The notes: generated from the sequence alone by a model not told the origin. A stretch of 64,000 nucleotides of DNA from Haloactinomyces albus (GCF_031458135.1 NZ_JAVDXW010000001.1:1984001-2048000), one strand, 5' to 3'. Shown: positions 36,594 to 46,974, counted from the first letter of the stretch. Numbers and translations are program-made.

Positions 36594-37355
36594 TCACTCC
36601 TGGACGGCGTCGGCGATCGACTTGGCCTCGCGAGCGCCGGATTCGAAAGCCTTGCAGCAGTACACGATCCACGCTCCCACCCGTTCGGGTTCCCCGGAGG
36701 CGAATCCTTCGGCCGCGTCCGCGTACTGGCTCTGCTGCCGGAAGTAGGCGACCTCCGGGACCACGAGTCCCTTCGGGTCCAGGCCGCTACCGATCACGCT
36801 CAGCCTGGCCGCGGCACGTGCCACCACTCCGTCGACCTCACCGAAGGGGGCGAGCGCGAGGAGTTCGCCCTGCACGACCGCAGCCTGAACCGGCCCCGGA
36901 ATCACCCCCTGCGACTTTCCGCTCGTGTCGGTGACGAGCTGAGCAAGCAGGTCCAGCCGCGTGGAGACCTCTTCGCTCGCACGAGGACGACCGAGCCGCT
37001 CCTGCTCGTGCTCGCCGACGAGGTCCGCCGCGGCCAGCACGTGCAACCGGGCCAGGGCCTGCAGCGGGGCACGCTGCCAGGTCGGCAGCAGCGGACCGAT
37101 CGCCTCGGCGATCCGCAGGGATCCCGCGAGCAACGGATCACTGACCTCCCCGCCTTCCGGGATCTCCGCCGCGCCTCCGGCAACGGCGGCCGATGCCCGT
37201 GCCGCACGCACCGATGCCTCGGCGGCTGTCGTCGGCCAGCCACGCCGATTGGCCGGATGCTCGTGCACGTCGTCGATGGCCGCGCGTGCGGTCGTGACGG
37301 CCTCGGACACACCGGGCAGTTCCAACAACGGACGTAGCGACTCCTGGGCATTCAC
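36594..37355 (-). CDS. Conserved actinobacterial protein next to acs, function unknown
   Basis: 253 aa, mostly alpha-helical and rich in Ala, Glu and Arg. Recognisable blocks: HEHPANRRGWPTTAAEASVR and PVQAAVVQGELLALAPFGEV, then SVIGSGLDPKGLVVPEVAYF near the C-terminus. The HPANRRGWP block recalls Fic-type N-terminal helices, but no Fic catalytic HxFx(D/E)GN motif is seen. No signal peptide or membrane segment. It is divergent from acs and followed by a terminator hairpin; the position beside acs is shared by many actinomycetes, suggesting a link to acetate metabolism that is unproven. Confidence 0.75.
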   Translation of the reverse strand: MNAQESLRPLLELPGVSEAVTTARAAIDDVHEHPANRRGWPTTAAEASVRAARASAAVAGGAAEIPEGGEVSDPLLAGSLRIAEAIGPLLPTWQRAPLQALARLHVLAAADLVGEHEQERLGRPRASEEVSTRLDLLAQLVTDTSGKSQGVIPGPVQAAVVQGELLALAPFGEVDGVVARAAARLSVIGSGLDPKGLVVPEVAYFRQQSQYADAAEGFASGEPERVGAWIVYCCKAFESGAREAKSIADAVQE

Positions 37356-37593
37356 GCTCCCGACGCTACCGGCGCCACTTTCTTAGGCCCATCGGGCCGG
37401 GCACGGCCGCGCCACACGCAAGGTGCGGCGTATATCACCATGACGACCCTCCGCAGTGCATACCCCCACCCGGAAGATCAACTTCTCGGATTGGTCCGTA
37501 CCTTCGAGGTGGTCCCCTGTCGAAGTGAGACGGATCGCACTACGGTTTTACTCACACACAGCTGTCCCATCAGCAGCCACGGAGGTCTCAGCA

Positions 37594-39579
37594 ATGAGTC
37601 AGCCCGACGGGCAGAACAACACCCTGGACAATCTCCTTTCGGAGAACAGGACTTTTCCTCCGTCTCCGGAGTTCGCCGCGCAGGCGAATGCCACGGCGGA
37701 GTGGTACGAACAGGCGGCTGCCGACCGAGAGGCTTTCTGGTCCGAACAGGCCGCACGGCTGCACTGGGACACCAAATGGAGCCAGGTGCTGGACTGGTCG
37801 GACGCGCCGTTCGCGAAGTGGTTCGTGGGCGGCAAGCTCAATGTGGCCTACAACTGCGTGGATCGGCATGTGGAGTCCGGCGCAGGCGACCGGGTGGCGA
37901 TTTATTGGGAGGGCGAACCGGGTGATTCCCGTGCGATCACCTACGCCGAGCTGCAGCGCGAGGTCTCCAAGACCGCCAACGCGCTGGCCGAGCTGGGCGT
38001 GGGCAGCGGGGACCGGGTCGCGATCTACCTGCCGATGCTGCCCGAGGCCGTGTTCTCGATGCTGGCCTGTGCCCGGTTGGGGGCCCTGCACAGTGTCGTG
38101 TTCGGCGGTTTCTCCTCGGAAGCCCTGCGCAGCAGGATCAACGACGCCGAGGCCAAGGTCGTGATCACCTGCGACGGCCAGTACCGGCGCGGCAAGCCGA
38201 TGCCGCTGAAGGCCAACGTGGACGAGGCGGTCACGGCCACGCCGAGTGTGCAGCACGTGCTCGTGGTCCAGCGCACCGGCGAGGACGTGGCCTGGAACTC
38301 CGGGCTGGACGCGTGGTGGCACGATGTGGTCGACCGGCAGTCCACTCGGCACACCCCGGAGGCCTTCGACTCCGAGCACCCGCTCTACATCCTCTACACC
38401 TCGGGCACCACCGGCAAACCCAAGGGCATCCTGCACACCTCGGGCGGGTACCTCACCCAGGCCGCCTACACCCACAGCGCCGTGTTCGACCTGAAGCCGG
38501 AATCCGACGTGTACTGGTGCACCGCCGACATCGGATGGGTCACCGGCCACACCTACATCGTCTACGGGCCACTGGCCAACGGCGCCTCGCAGGTCATCTA
38601 CGAGGGCACGCCGAACACCCCCGACGAGGGGCGGCACTGGGACATCGTGCAGAAGTACGGGGTGTCGCTGTACTACACGGCGCCGACCACCATCCGCACG
38701 TTCATGAAGTGGGGCGCCGACATCCCCGCGCAGTACGATCTGTCCTCGCTGCGGGTACTGGGTTCGGTGGGCGAGCCGATCAATCCCGAGGCCTGGATGT
38801 GGTATCGCGAGCACATCGGCGGCGGAACGGCCCCCATCGTCGACACCTGGTGGCAGACCGAAACCGGCGCCATCATGATCTCACCGCTGCCCGGGGTGAC
38901 CGAGGCCAAGCCGGGCTCGGCACAGACTCCGCTGCCGGGGATTTCGGTGGCCGTCGTCGACGAGAACGGGGACGAGGTCGGCGCAGGCGGTGGCGGACTG
39001 CTGGTGCTCGACAAGCCGTGGCCTGCGATGCTGCGTGGCATCTGGGGTGACGACGAGCGCTTCCGCGAGACCTACTGGTCGAAGTTCGCCGACAAGGGCT
39101 TCTACTTCGCAGGCGACGGCGCCAAATACGATGAAGACGGCGATCTGTGGCTGCTCGGCCGGGTCGACGACGTCATGAACGTCTCCGGGCACCGCATCTC
39201 GACCACCGAGGTCGAATCCGCCCTGGTCTCGCACGACACGGTCGCCGAAGCCGCCGTGGTCGGAGCCAGCGATGCCACCACCGGCCAGGGCATCGTCGCC
39301 TTCGTCATCCTGCGCGGTGGCACCGACGACGCGGCAAGCGGTGATACCGCCATCGCGGCGCTGCGCGAGCACGTGGCCCGGGAAATCGGGCCCATCGCCA
39401 AGCCACGCCAGATCATGGTCGTCGGCGAGCTGCCCAAGACCCGTTCGGGCAAGATCATGCGGCGGCTGCTGCGCGACGTCGCCGAGAACCGCGAGATCGG
39501 CGATGTGTCCACCCTCGCCGACTCCAGCGTGATGGACCAGATCTCCGCGGGACTCAAAACCGGTAGCACCGACGAATGA
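37594..39579 (+). CDS. acs: Acetyl-CoA synthetase (AMP-forming)
   Basis: 661 aa. Activates acetate: acetate + ATP + CoA to acetyl-CoA + AMP + PPi. The adenylate-forming signature [11 protein letters not shown], the [13 protein letters not shown] and [14 protein letters not shown] motifs, the hinge and [20 protein letters not shown] are present. The C-terminal [10 protein letters not shown] carries the lysine (K620) that GNAT acetyltransferases modify to switch the enzyme off in other bacteria. ATG 37594 has GGAGG 8-9 nt upstream; the longer frame is not conserved. A terminator follows. The PPi formed can be used by Ppa or the membrane PPase of this window. Confidence 0.97.
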   Translation: MSQPDGQNNTLDNLLSENRTFPPSPEFAAQANATAEWYEQAAADREAFWSEQAARLHWDTKWSQVLDWSDAPFAKWFVGGKLNVAYNCVDRHVESGAGDRVAIYWEGEPGDSRAITYAELQREVSKTANALAELGVGSGDRVAIYLPMLPEAVFSMLACARLGALHSVVFGGFSSEALRSRINDAEAKVVITCDGQYRRGKPMPLKANVDEAVTATPSVQHVLVVQRTGEDVAWNSGLDAWWHDVVDRQSTRHTPEAFDSEHPLYILYTSGTTGKPKGILHTSGGYLTQAAYTHSAVFDLKPESDVYWCTADIGWVTGHTYIVYGPLANGASQVIYEGTPNTPDEGRHWDIVQKYGVSLYYTAPTTIRTFMKWGADIPAQYDLSSLRVLGSVGEPINPEAWMWYREHIGGGTAPIVDTWWQTETGAIMISPLPGVTEAKPGSAQTPLPGISVAVVDENGDEVGAGGGGLLVLDKPWPAMLRGIWGDDERFRETYWSKFADKGFYFAGDGAKYDEDGDLWLLGRVDDVMNVSGHRISTTEVESALVSHDTVAEAAVVGASDATTGQGIVAFVILRGGTDDAASGDTAIAALREHVAREIGPIAKPRQIMVVGELPKTRSGKIMRRLLRDVAENREIGDVSTLADSSVMDQISAGLKTGSTDE

Positions 39580-39586
39580 TCACCGC

Positions 39587-39621
39587 GCAGCAGGGGTGTC
39601 CGCAGGCGGCACCCCTGCTGC
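39587..39621 (+). terminator. Terminator of acs
   Basis: A 12-bp perfect stem GCAGCAGGGGTG/CACCCCTGCTGC (39587-39598 with 39610-39621) and an 11-nt loop, 8 nt after the acs stop. Confidence 0.8.
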
Positions 39622-39851
39622 CGCTGCCCCGCGCAGTCGCTCTCTCACGCGACTGTGACCTCGGTTCTTTCGGGTAATCCCACGATGTTCGACCCCAGCG
39701 TCCGCAGCCGTCGAAACGCCTTGCGGTGATAATCCGCACCCTCTTGCACGCCTGGAAACCGGCCGCACGGGTGTTAGGGTTCTTCGGCAGGTGAGCCGGG
39801 AAGACTGGTCGGCGTCCTGAGCCCATGCTGCCCACAGGCAGGAGCCGATCC

Positions 39852-41090
39852 TTGTCGACGCCCTCTCCCGACATGCCCGAGCCCGGCGAAACCGGCACGA
39901 ACACGCGCCAGTTCAACCTGGCCTCCTTCCTGCGCAACGAGACCGTGGGCGGCATGGCGCTGGTGGCCGCCACCGCCATCGCGCTGATCCTCGCCAACAC
40001 GCCGCTGTCCGAGTTCTACAACGCCGTTCGTGAATTCCGGATCGGCCCGCACGTGCTCCATCTCGATCTGAGCGTAGGCGACTGGGCCAAGGACGGCCTG
40101 CTGGCGATTTTCTTCTTCGTGGCCGGACTCGAACTCAAACGGGAGCTGGTCGTCGGCGAACTCGCCGACCGCAAGAGAGCCACCCTGCCGGTCATCGCAG
40201 CCCTCGGTGGGATGATCGTCCCCGCCATCCTCGCCTACTCGGTCGCGCACGGTGCACCGGGCGCCACCGAGGCATGGGCCATTCCGGTCGCCACCGACAT
40301 CGCCTTCGCCCTCGGCATCCTGTCCCTGACCGGCTCTGCGATTCCTCCCACCGCGAGGGTCTTCCTGCTCAGCCTCGCCGTCGTCGACGACCTCGGCGCG
40401 ATCATCGTCATCGCGGTGCTGTTCACCAGCGGTCTGAACCTGCTCGCCCTGCTGCTCGCGGCCGTGCTCTGTGCGGGCTACTGGTACGCGCAACACAAGC
40501 GCATCACCACGCCGTTCCTCTACGTGCCGCTCGCACTGGCCACCTGGATCGCCGTGCACAGCAGTGGGGTGCACGCGACCATCGCCGGTGTGGCCCTGGG
40601 TCTGCTGACTCGCGTGCGCCGCGACCAGGACGAACACGAGTCGCCCTCGGAGCGCCTGGAGCACCGGCTGCAGCCGTGGTCGGCGGGATTCGTGGTTCCG
40701 GTCTTCGCTCTCTTCGCCGCCGGTGTGCCCATCGGCGGCGCGGCGATGGCCGATCTGTTCCACAGCCGCGTCGCGATCAGTGTGATCGTGGGCCTGGTCG
40801 TGGGCAAGCTCCTCGGGATCTTCGGCAGCTCGTTCCTGGCGGTGAAACTCGGCTTCGGCTCCCGCCCCACCGGAGTGGGCTGGTTCGATATCGCCGCACT
40901 CGCGATGCTGGGCGGTGTCGGCTTCACCGTCAGTCTGCTGATCGCCGAGCTGTCCCTGCCCGAGCAGGCCGCCGAAACCGCCAAGGCCGCGGTGCTGATC
41001 GCCTCGCTCATCGCCTCGCTGGTCGCTGCTGCCATGCTGCTCGCCCGCGGGCGCAGCACTCGGCGGACCCGGACAGCCGAAGGACAGTGA
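39852..41090 (+). CDS. nhaA: Na+/H+ antiporter NhaA
   Basis: 412 aa, about 12 helices. Exports Na+ for two H+. The ion-binding aspartates stand in SLAVVDDLGAIIVIAVL (D179-D180), preceded by PVATDIAFALGILSLTG and GLELKRELVVGELADR, all typical of NhaA. The likely start is TTG 39852 with AGGAG 8 nt upstream; ATG 39825 lacks a ribosome site at the right distance. A Gly/Thr-rich cytosolic N-terminus precedes helix 1 and a basic tail ends the protein. In a halotolerant actinomycete it would handle sodium stress, in concert with H+ pumped by HppA. Confidence 0.95.
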   Translation: MSTPSPDMPEPGETGTNTRQFNLASFLRNETVGGMALVAATAIALILANTPLSEFYNAVREFRIGPHVLHLDLSVGDWAKDGLLAIFFFVAGLELKRELVVGELADRKRATLPVIAALGGMIVPAILAYSVAHGAPGATEAWAIPVATDIAFALGILSLTGSAIPPTARVFLLSLAVVDDLGAIIVIAVLFTSGLNLLALLLAAVLCAGYWYAQHKRITTPFLYVPLALATWIAVHSSGVHATIAGVALGLLTRVRRDQDEHESPSERLEHRLQPWSAGFVVPVFALFAAGVPIGGAAMADLFHSRVAISVIVGLVVGKLLGIFGSSFLAVKLGFGSRPTGVGWFDIAALAMLGGVGFTVSLLIAELSLPEQAAETAKAAVLIASLIASLVAAAMLLARGRSTRRTRTAEGQ

Positions 41091-41190
41091 TCTCCACCGT
41101 GATCCCCACCGGTCGACACGCCCACCACTTCACCGGCACCGGGAGAGCGACCCGCGAGTCACTGGGTCAGGTACACCCACGCGTGGCACG

Positions 41191-41724
41191 ATGACCCTCG
41201 TGAACGATCCGGCAAACAGCGCTCGAGCGAACAACAACGGCAGCAGCGACGAGACCGCGTTCCGCGGAAGCGGATACTCGGCGGTCACGTCCCTCCCCCT
41301 GTCCGAGGAGGGCACCGGGGCTGGAGGTGAGCAGTCCATCGGGACACTCGCACGGGACGCCACGACGCACCTGTCCACACTGATCCGTGCCGAGCTTGAA
41401 CTGGCCAAGTCCGAGCTCGCCGGTGAAGTGCGCAAGGGCGTCAAGGGAAGCGTCTACTTCGTCCTCGCACTGACCGTGCTCGCGTTCAGCACGTTCTTCC
41501 TGTTCTTCACGCTCGCCGAAGGGCTCGCCCAGCTGGGACTGTGGCGGTGGGCGGCTTTCGGGATCGTCTTCCTGGCGATGCTGCTGGTTGCGGGACTGCT
41601 CGGGTTGCTGGGATACCGACGCGTGCGCAAGATCCGAGCCCCGGAGCGGACCATCGCCTCCCTCAAGGACACCAGGCAGCTCACGCACCGGCACGGCCAC
41701 ACCGACGAGGCCGGCGAGCAGTAG
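41191..41724 (+). CDS. Phage-holin-family (DUF1469) membrane protein, Rv3669-like
   Basis: 177 aa. A ~55-residue Ser/Gly-rich cytosolic start, an amphipathic helix STLIRAELELAKSELAGEVR, and two membrane helices (VYFVLALTVLAFSTFFLFFT and AAFGIVFLAMLLVAGLLGLL), then RKIRAPERTIASLKDTRQLT. The pattern is that of the chromosomal 'holin superfamily III/DUF1469' proteins that accompany MarP in actinobacteria; a true holin role is not implied. ATG 41191 or the GTG three codons on could be the start. Convergent with marP. Confidence 0.85.
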   Translation: MTLVNDPANSARANNNGSSDETAFRGSGYSAVTSLPLSEEGTGAGGEQSIGTLARDATTHLSTLIRAELELAKSELAGEVRKGVKGSVYFVLALTVLAFSTFFLFFTLAEGLAQLGLWRWAAFGIVFLAMLLVAGLLGLLGYRRVRKIRAPERTIASLKDTRQLTHRHGHTDEAGEQ

Positions 41725-41784
41725 TCGGCTGCGGATCGGCCACGGCCGCCTGCTCGACCGCGAACCACGCCGGGCCGCACACCC

Positions 41785-42969
41785 TCAGTTCGTGCACCTG
41801 CCGGTGGGAACGGGCTCGCTCAGTGTGGGCGCCGCGGTGGCCTCGTCGGACACCTGCTCCGCCGTCAGGGCGAAACCCGTGTTCGAGTTGTCCACGGCCG
41901 CGCCGAACACGACACCCACGACATCGCCCTCCGTGTCGATCAGCGGTCCTCCCGAGTTCCCGCTCTTGACGGTCGCCCGCACCGTGTAGACATCCCGGAC
42001 CACCGTGCTGTCCCCGTATATATTGGGGCCGCGGAGATTGATCCGCTCGCGGACACGTCCCGGCGATGCCGTGTAGGGACCGTCCAGGGGGTATCCGAGC
42101 GCGATCACGCTCTCACCGGATTTCGCGGGTTGCCGCACGAACTCCATCGCCTCGGCATCCAGGGCGGGCACCGACAGAATCGCAATGTCCTCGCGCGGGT
42201 CGAAAAGCACGACCTCGGCCGCGAGTCGACCCGTTCCGATGTCGAGGAACACCTGCTCGGTTCCCGCCACCACGTGCGCGTTCGTCATGACCCGGTCCTC
42301 GGCGACGACGAAACCGGTGCCTTCCAGCGCACGACCGCAAGCGGGCGCCCGGCCGCGGACCTTCACAACACTGGATCGCACCTCACGCACGACCGCACTA
42401 CGGGCCAGGGCGGGGTCCGGCGGGGGGATCCGGGCCACCGGCGTCTGGGAGAACGGTGCCAGGGCCTCCGGGAAACCGGTCACGCCGAGCATCTCGCGTA
42501 GTTCGTCGGGCAGGCTCCTGGCCGCCGCGGGCATCATCGAGTTGACCGTGCTCAGCACCGTGGACCTGCTGATCGCCGAAGCCAGACCCGGCAGTGCCGA
42601 AGCGGAGGTGAACGGCAGCGCCACCAACCACGCCACGACGAACACCGCGATCCCCTGCAAACAGGCACCCAGCATGTTGTCGACACCGGTCAGCTTCGTG
42701 GAGGTGATGCGATCACGGAGCTCACGGCCCGCCCACATGCCCAGCGTCTCGCCGAGCGCGACCAGCACCACCACGATGCCGACTCCGAAGCCGATCTTCG
42801 CGGCTTCGCTGTCGAGCCGATCGAGCAGCAGTGGCGCCACCTGGAGCCCGACCACAGCACCGGCGAGTACCCCGACGAACGAGAACAGTGCGGTGACCAT
42901 GCCGTTGCGCGCTCCCGACACCCCGGCCAACAGTGCCAGCAGCACCACCAGCAGGTCGACCCAGTTCAC
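41785..42969 (-). CDS. marP: Membrane serine protease MarP (acid resistance)
   Basis: 394 aa. N-terminal CvpA-like domain with four helices (WVDLLVVLLALLAGVSGARN...) anchors a trypsin-like protease outside. The triad is H232 in TNAHVV, D261 in PREDIAIL and S339 in SGNSGGPL, close to H235/D264/S343 of the M. tuberculosis enzyme. C211 and C392 match the disulphide pair that keeps MarP active. In mycobacteria MarP activates the peptidoglycan hydrolase RipA under acid stress. First gene of a minus-strand block in reverse order nth-tlpA-nudix-marP. Confidence 0.95.
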   Translation of the reverse strand: MNWVDLLVVLLALLAGVSGARNGMVTALFSFVGVLAGAVVGLQVAPLLLDRLDSEAAKIGFGVGIVVVLVALGETLGMWAGRELRDRITSTKLTGVDNMLGACLQGIAVFVVAWLVALPFTSASALPGLASAISRSTVLSTVNSMMPAAARSLPDELREMLGVTGFPEALAPFSQTPVARIPPPDPALARSAVVREVRSSVVKVRGRAPACGRALEGTGFVVAEDRVMTNAHVVAGTEQVFLDIGTGRLAAEVVLFDPREDIAILSVPALDAEAMEFVRQPAKSGESVIALGYPLDGPYTASPGRVRERINLRGPNIYGDSTVVRDVYTVRATVKSGNSGGPLIDTEGDVVGVVFGAAVDNSNTGFALTAEQVSDEATAAPTLSEPVPTGRCTN

Positions 42970-43030
42970 CCTTCACCTCGATATATCGGAATCGTTGTGG
43001 CTCGGTACAGGGCTGCTGGCAATCGTCGAT

Positions 43031-43798
43031 TCAGCCGCTGAAACCGACATCGCCGGATTCCTCGGCCGCACGCCATGCCTCGTCGAGATCTCGCACGTCC
43101 CGCCGGTTCCAGCCACGTGACCACCCGGCGAGATCCAGGATCCCCGACAGCAGTCCTCCGGTGAATCCCCACACCAGCATCCCGGGGACGAGGAAGGCCG
43201 GAGTCTTGTGGTTACCGCCGAAGTAGACGTGGAGTCGGTTGACCGGGTCGGCCAGCCACGAGATCGGCACCCTGGCCACGGCAGCGGTCTCGGCGGGGTC
43301 CACCGGAGCGACCGGCGAGGGTTCCTGCCAGTGCGCCAGCACCGGCGTGACGCGGAAGCCACTGTTGGCCAGGTGGAGTTCGGGCAGAGTTGCGACCGGG
43401 CGGATCCCCGAAGGCAACACTCCGACCTCCTCGACGGCCTCCCGCAGCGCGGCATCCACCGCATCCCGGTCCTGCGCGTCGAGTGCGCCGCCGGGGAAGG
43501 CGACCTGACCGGGGTGCGCGTTGAGGCTGTCGGCCCGGCGGAGCAGCAGCACGTCCGGCTCGGCGGTTCCGCTCCCGGTGCCGTCCTCCCGCGCGGTGCT
43601 GTCCGCACCGGTTTTCTCCTCGGCAGAGTCCTCACCGAACAGCACCAGCACTGCGGCTTGACGGGCATCCTCGGGGGGCCGGGTATGCGATCGGCCGAAA
43701 TGCTCGTCGTCGATGTGCGCGCTGCGCTCGACCAGCGGGCGCAACCACTCGGGGACATCGGCCGCATCGACCAGCGGCCCGTGGGCATGGTGGTTCAC
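43031..43798 (-). CDS. NUDIX hydrolase, CoA-pyrophosphatase (NudL/UPF0035) type
   Basis: 255 aa. The UPF0035 signature LLLRRADSLNAHPGQVAFPG runs into a Nudix box ending in ALREAVEEVGVLP. This branch splits CoA or CoA-thioesters into 4'-phosphopantetheine and 3',5'-ADP. An acidic Gly/Glu/Ser insertion (EDSAEEKTGADSTAREDG) between strands 1 and 2 is longer than usual. ATG 43798 overlaps the end of the thioredoxin-like gene by 4 nt (ATGA), showing translational coupling. Rv3672c counterpart. Confidence 0.92.
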   Translation of the reverse strand: MNHHAHGPLVDAADVPEWLRPLVERSAHIDDEHFGRSHTRPPEDARQAAVLVLFGEDSAEEKTGADSTAREDGTGSGTAEPDVLLLRRADSLNAHPGQVAFPGGALDAQDRDAVDAALREAVEEVGVLPSGIRPVATLPELHLANSGFRVTPVLAHWQEPSPVAPVDPAETAAVARVPISWLADPVNRLHVYFGGNHKTPAFLVPGMLVWGFTGGLLSGILDLAGWSRGWNRRDVRDLDEAWRAAEESGDVGFSG

Positions 43799-44463
43799 CG
43801 GGCGGCCTCCAAGGCACGCTGCACGGCCGCACGTACTTCCTCCGGTGACTCGAACACCTCCGGGGGCAACCGGTGCACCTGCCCCGAAGGAGTCACGACG
43901 TAACTGGCGGGCAGCGTGCTCGGCACCTTTAGCGCCGCCGAGATGCGCAGCTCGGGATCGTGCACCGAGGGGAAGGTCACACCGAGCTCATCGAGCAGTC
44001 GCAACCCGGCGGCCTGCTTGCTTTTCACCTGGACGCCCAGAACCGGCACGGCCCCCGCTTGCTCCGAGTACGCCTGCAGGGCGGGCAGCTCCTTGCGACA
44101 CGGCCCGCACCAACTGGCCCACACGTTGATCAAAGTGGCCCGACCGGCCACTGCCGCCCCCATGTCGACCGACGAGCCATCGGCCAGGCAGACCCCGCTG
44201 ACGCCGGCAAGCTGCGCGGGTCCGGTCCTGGCACCGCCCGAGTGCCCGCACGGGTCGAGTTGTGCCCGTGCGCGCAGGTCGGCGAGCTGCGCAGGGGCCA
44301 CCGACCGCTCCGTCGGGGCTTGTGCGGGCACGGTACCGGCCGTGTCCTGGGTGGTATCCCGTGGCCACAGTGCCACGACGGCCAGCACGGCCAGCACGAC
44401 GACCGCGACCGTCCAGCGGAGCTCGTTGCGAAACTCACTCGCGAATCTCGTGAAGCGGCTCAT
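43795..44463 (-). CDS. Membrane-anchored thioredoxin-like protein (TlpA/ResA type)
   Basis: 222 aa. One N-terminal helix ([18 protein letters not shown]) holds a thioredoxin fold outside the membrane. The active site is [14 protein letters not shown], and cis-Pro is in [11 protein letters not shown]. Two further cysteines ([18 protein letters not shown]) may pair. It probably reduces disulphides of exported or haem proteins. ATG 44463 overlaps the stop of nth by 4 nt. Rv3673c counterpart. Confidence 0.92.
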   Translation of the reverse strand: MSRFTRFASEFRNELRWTVAVVVLAVLAVVALWPRDTTQDTAGTVPAQAPTERSVAPAQLADLRARAQLDPCGHSGGARTGPAQLAGVSGVCLADGSSVDMGAAVAGRATLINVWASWCGPCRKELPALQAYSEQAGAVPVLGVQVKSKQAAGLRLLDELGVTFPSVHDPELRISAALKVPSTLPASYVVTPSGQVHRLPPEVFESPEEVRAAVQRALEAAR

Positions 44464-45317
44464 TGCGCAGGCTCCTTCGAAGCGGCCTGCTGCACGGTCT
44501 TCTCCGGGACCTCACCCGCGACACCGGCCAGCGCGAGCAACCGCGGGGCCTCCGGTCCCCGGACGAGTTTGGCGGCCTCGGCGGGCTCGGTCGGACCGGC
44601 CCCGAACGAAGGGCAGTCCCGTGCGAGCGGGCACGCTCCGCATGCGGGCTTGCGCGCGTGGCACACGCGGCGCCCGTGAAAAATCAGCCGGTGGGACAGC
44701 ATCGTCCACTCCTTGCGGGGAATGAGCTCACCGACGGCCCGCTCGACCTTGTCCGGCTCCTCCTCGGATGTCCAGGCCCACCGCCGGACCACCCGGCCGA
44801 AATGGGTGTCCACGGTGAGACCGGGCACATCGAAGGCATTGCCGAGGATGACGTTGGCGGTCTTGCGTCCGATGCCGGGCAGCTTGACCAGCTCGTCCAG
44901 CCGCGCGGGCACCTCGCCACCGTGGCGCTCCAGCAGCGCCGCACCCAGTCCCATCAGCGAGGAGGTCTTGTTCCGGTAAAAGCCCGTGGACCGGATCAGT
45001 TCCTCCAGTTCGGCACGGTCGGCCCCGGCATAGTCGGCCGCCGTGGGATACCGCGCGAACAGCTTCGGCGTGACCTCGTTGACCCGCTTGTCGGTGCATT
45101 GCGCGGACAGGATCGTGGCCACTGCCAGCTGCAGCGGTGTGCTGAAATTCAGCTCACAGTGCGCGTCGGGGTAGGCTTCGGCCAGTGAGCGCATCATCCG
45201 GCGAGCACGCCGCACGAGCCCGAGCCTGGTCTTGTCGGCTCCGGGACGATCCGCCCCTCCCGGGCTCCTGGCCGCTGCGGATTTCTCCTCGGGTCTCGCT
45301 CGCGCTCGATCGGACAC
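44460..45317 (-). CDS. nth: Endonuclease III
   Basis: 285 aa DNA glycosylase/AP lyase that removes oxidised pyrimidines. Helix-hairpin-helix [20 protein letters not shown] with the catalytic Lys and the Asp in [13 protein letters not shown]; four Cys of the [4Fe-4S] cluster in the order C-x6-C-x2-C-x5-C ([17 protein letters not shown]). A basic/Pro-rich extension lies at the N-terminus (start GTG 45317) and about 35 residues follow the cluster. Leads the operon nth-tlpA-nudix-marP, divergent from the small membrane protein and crp. Confidence 0.96.
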   Translation of the reverse strand: MSDRARARPEEKSAAARSPGGADRPGADKTRLGLVRRARRMMRSLAEAYPDAHCELNFSTPLQLAVATILSAQCTDKRVNEVTPKLFARYPTAADYAGADRAELEELIRSTGFYRNKTSSLMGLGAALLERHGGEVPARLDELVKLPGIGRKTANVILGNAFDVPGLTVDTHFGRVVRRWAWTSEEEPDKVERAVGELIPRKEWTMLSHRLIFHGRRVCHARKPACGACPLARDCPSFGAGPTEPAEAAKLVRGPEAPRLLALAGVAGEVPEKTVQQAASKEPAQ

Positions 45318-45430
45318 CCCACTAGCCTACGGATCCGAGTGCACGAGAGAGTGACCCATCCGGCCCACGCAACCGGTTAACACACCCCGGTTGCAACCAC
45401 TGCGAAGGCATGCGCGAGGATTTAGCCATC

Positions 45431-45685
45431 ATGACTGCCTGGTTCGTGATCGTCGTACCGCTTGTGATCATGTTCTTCACACTGTTCATGGAACGGGTGG
45501 AGGCACGACTCCGGCACGTCGCGGTGCAGGAGAACGAGGTGGAAGAACTGCTGGAGAACGCCCGACCGGACGAGGTCCGGGCGCTGTTCCGGCAGGGAAT
45601 TGGACGTGCGCTGGAGTTGTTCCAGCTACGCAGAGTGGGACGCGCCGGTAGACTACGTACGCGCCGCTCCCGCGACCGGTCTTAG
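45431..45685 (+). CDS. Small single-helix membrane protein (Rv3675-like)
   Basis: 84 aa. MTAWFVIVVPLVIMFFTLFM is one membrane helix, followed by a charged amphipathic helix ERVEARLRHVAVQENEVEEL and a basic end. No catalytic motif. Between nth and crp, as Rv3675 is. I use ATG 45431 because it begins the helix at the right place; ATG 45410 is in frame but has less support. Function unknown. Confidence 0.8.
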   Translation: MTAWFVIVVPLVIMFFTLFMERVEARLRHVAVQENEVEELLENARPDEVRALFRQGIGRALELFQLRRVGRAGRLRTRRSRDRS

Positions 45686-45688
45686 ACT
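45683..45688 (+). promoter_or_regulatory. -10 box candidate of crp
   Basis: TAGACT, about 95 bp upstream of the crp start. A second TAGACT lies at 45649-45654. Which is used cannot be decided from the sequence. Confidence 0.4.
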
Positions 45689-45781
45689 GGCTGGTGGTGA
45701 TAGGCGGCATAGGCCGGTCACCGTGTTCGTCGCGGGACCGGCATCGAAAGCAGCCGCCGCGTCTCAACATGGAGGGACGAG

Positions 45782-46456
45782 GTGGACGAGACCCTGTCGC
45801 GGGCCGGCATCTTCCAGGGAGTGGAGCCGGCTGCTGCGGAGGCATTGACCCAATCGCTGGAACCGGCAGAGTTCCCGCGTGGACATGTGATCTTCGCCGA
45901 GGGCGAGCCGGGTGACCGGCTGTACATTATTCAATCCGGCAAGGTGAAGCTGGGACGCAAGTCCCCGGACGGCAGGGAGAACCTGCTGGCGATCATGGGG
46001 CCGTCGGACATGTTCGGCGAGCTGTCCATCTTCGATCCGGGCCCCAGGACCTCGACGGCAACGACGGTGACCGAGGTACGCGCGCTGACCATGGACCGCG
46101 GTGCGCTGCGGCAGTGGATCGGCACCCGCCCGGAGATCGCCGAGCAGTTGCTCCGGGTCATTGCGCGGCGTCTGCGCAGGACCAACGGCATGCTCGCGGA
46201 TCTGATCTTCACCGACGTGCCGGGCCGCGTCGCCAAGGCGCTGCTGCAACTCGCACAGCGGTTCGGCAGCCAGGAGGCCGGGCTGCTGCGGGTGACGCAC
46301 GACCTCACGCAGGAAGAAATCGCACAGTACGTCGGCGCATCACGGGAGACCGTGAACAAGGCGCTGGCCGACTTCGCACACCGGGGCTGGCTCCGGCTCG
46401 AAGGCAAGAGTGTGCTGATCCTCGACCCGGAACGGCTGGCCAAGCGCGCTCGCTGA
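45782..46456 (+). CDS. crp: Crp/GlxR-type cAMP-responsive regulator
   Basis: 224 aa, the same length as M. tuberculosis Crp (Rv3676). cAMP-binding domain with [20 protein letters not shown] (phosphate-binding cassette) and the hinge helix; winged [30 protein letters not shown] binds TGTGA-n6-TCACA type sites. A global regulator of carbon and respiration genes. Start GTG 45782 with GGAGGGACGAG immediately upstream. Gene order nth/Rv3675-like/crp is conserved in actinobacteria. Confidence 0.96.
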   Translation: MDETLSRAGIFQGVEPAAAEALTQSLEPAEFPRGHVIFAEGEPGDRLYIIQSGKVKLGRKSPDGRENLLAIMGPSDMFGELSIFDPGPRTSTATTVTEVRALTMDRGALRQWIGTRPEIAEQLLRVIARRLRRTNGMLADLIFTDVPGRVAKALLQLAQRFGSQEAGLLRVTHDLTQEEIAQYVGASRETVNKALADFAHRGWLRLEGKSVLILDPERLAKRAR

Positions 46457-46701
46457 GTGAGCAGGACCCGCGTTCAGCGGCCGAGTTTCGCGGCGCGCCG
46501 ACCGGGAATGTCGAAGCGGTATCCCCCGCCCGGTCGGTGCGCTGGTATTTTCTGTCTGCGTACTGAATCGATTTAGCACTCGTCGGAGTCAGTACTGCCG
46601 AAGGCAGCTCAGCAGGCCGATCAGCGACCACCGGTTCAGCATCTCCGGCAGGCCCACTCGGTAGCTCACCCGGCAGCTGTGAAATGCCAGGGCGCCAGAC
46701 G
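46457..46701. other. AT-richer non-coding stretch downstream of crp
   Basis: About 250 bp with no gene. The part 46545-46600 (TATTTTCTGTCTGCGTACTG, then ATCGATTTAGCACTCG) is clearly AT-richer than its surroundings. I see nothing else there. Confidence 0.3.
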
Positions 46702-46755
46702 AGCGAGAAGGGACCGGGCGCCACCCCCGACGCGGCGCTCCGGTCCCTTCTCGCT
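46702..46755. terminator. Long perfect hairpin
   Basis: Sixteen-bp perfect arms AGCGAGAAGGGACCGG/CCGGTCCCTTCTCGCT (46702-46717 and 46740-46755); an inner GCGCC/GGCGC pair (46718-46722, 46734-46738) lengthens the stem. It is about 245 bp after crp and 360 bp before the MFS gene, outside any gene, so it may end the crp transcript or be a structured RNA. Confidence 0.6.
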
Positions 46756-46974
46756 GCGTGGTTCGTCCCCCGACCAACCACGCTTCCCCGACCCTCCGAT
46801 GCGTCGGCCCCGAACCATGACACCGGAGGCTGGTCTTGTGGCGGGCAACCCGCATCCGGGCAACCCTGCGTGGACCACACCCTTACGATGCGCGTTCCAC
46901 CACGGCTTTGCCAAGACCTTTCACCCACCAAGACGTGCCACACGCGTCTCGGGTTGCATCTTCACCCGAAATTT

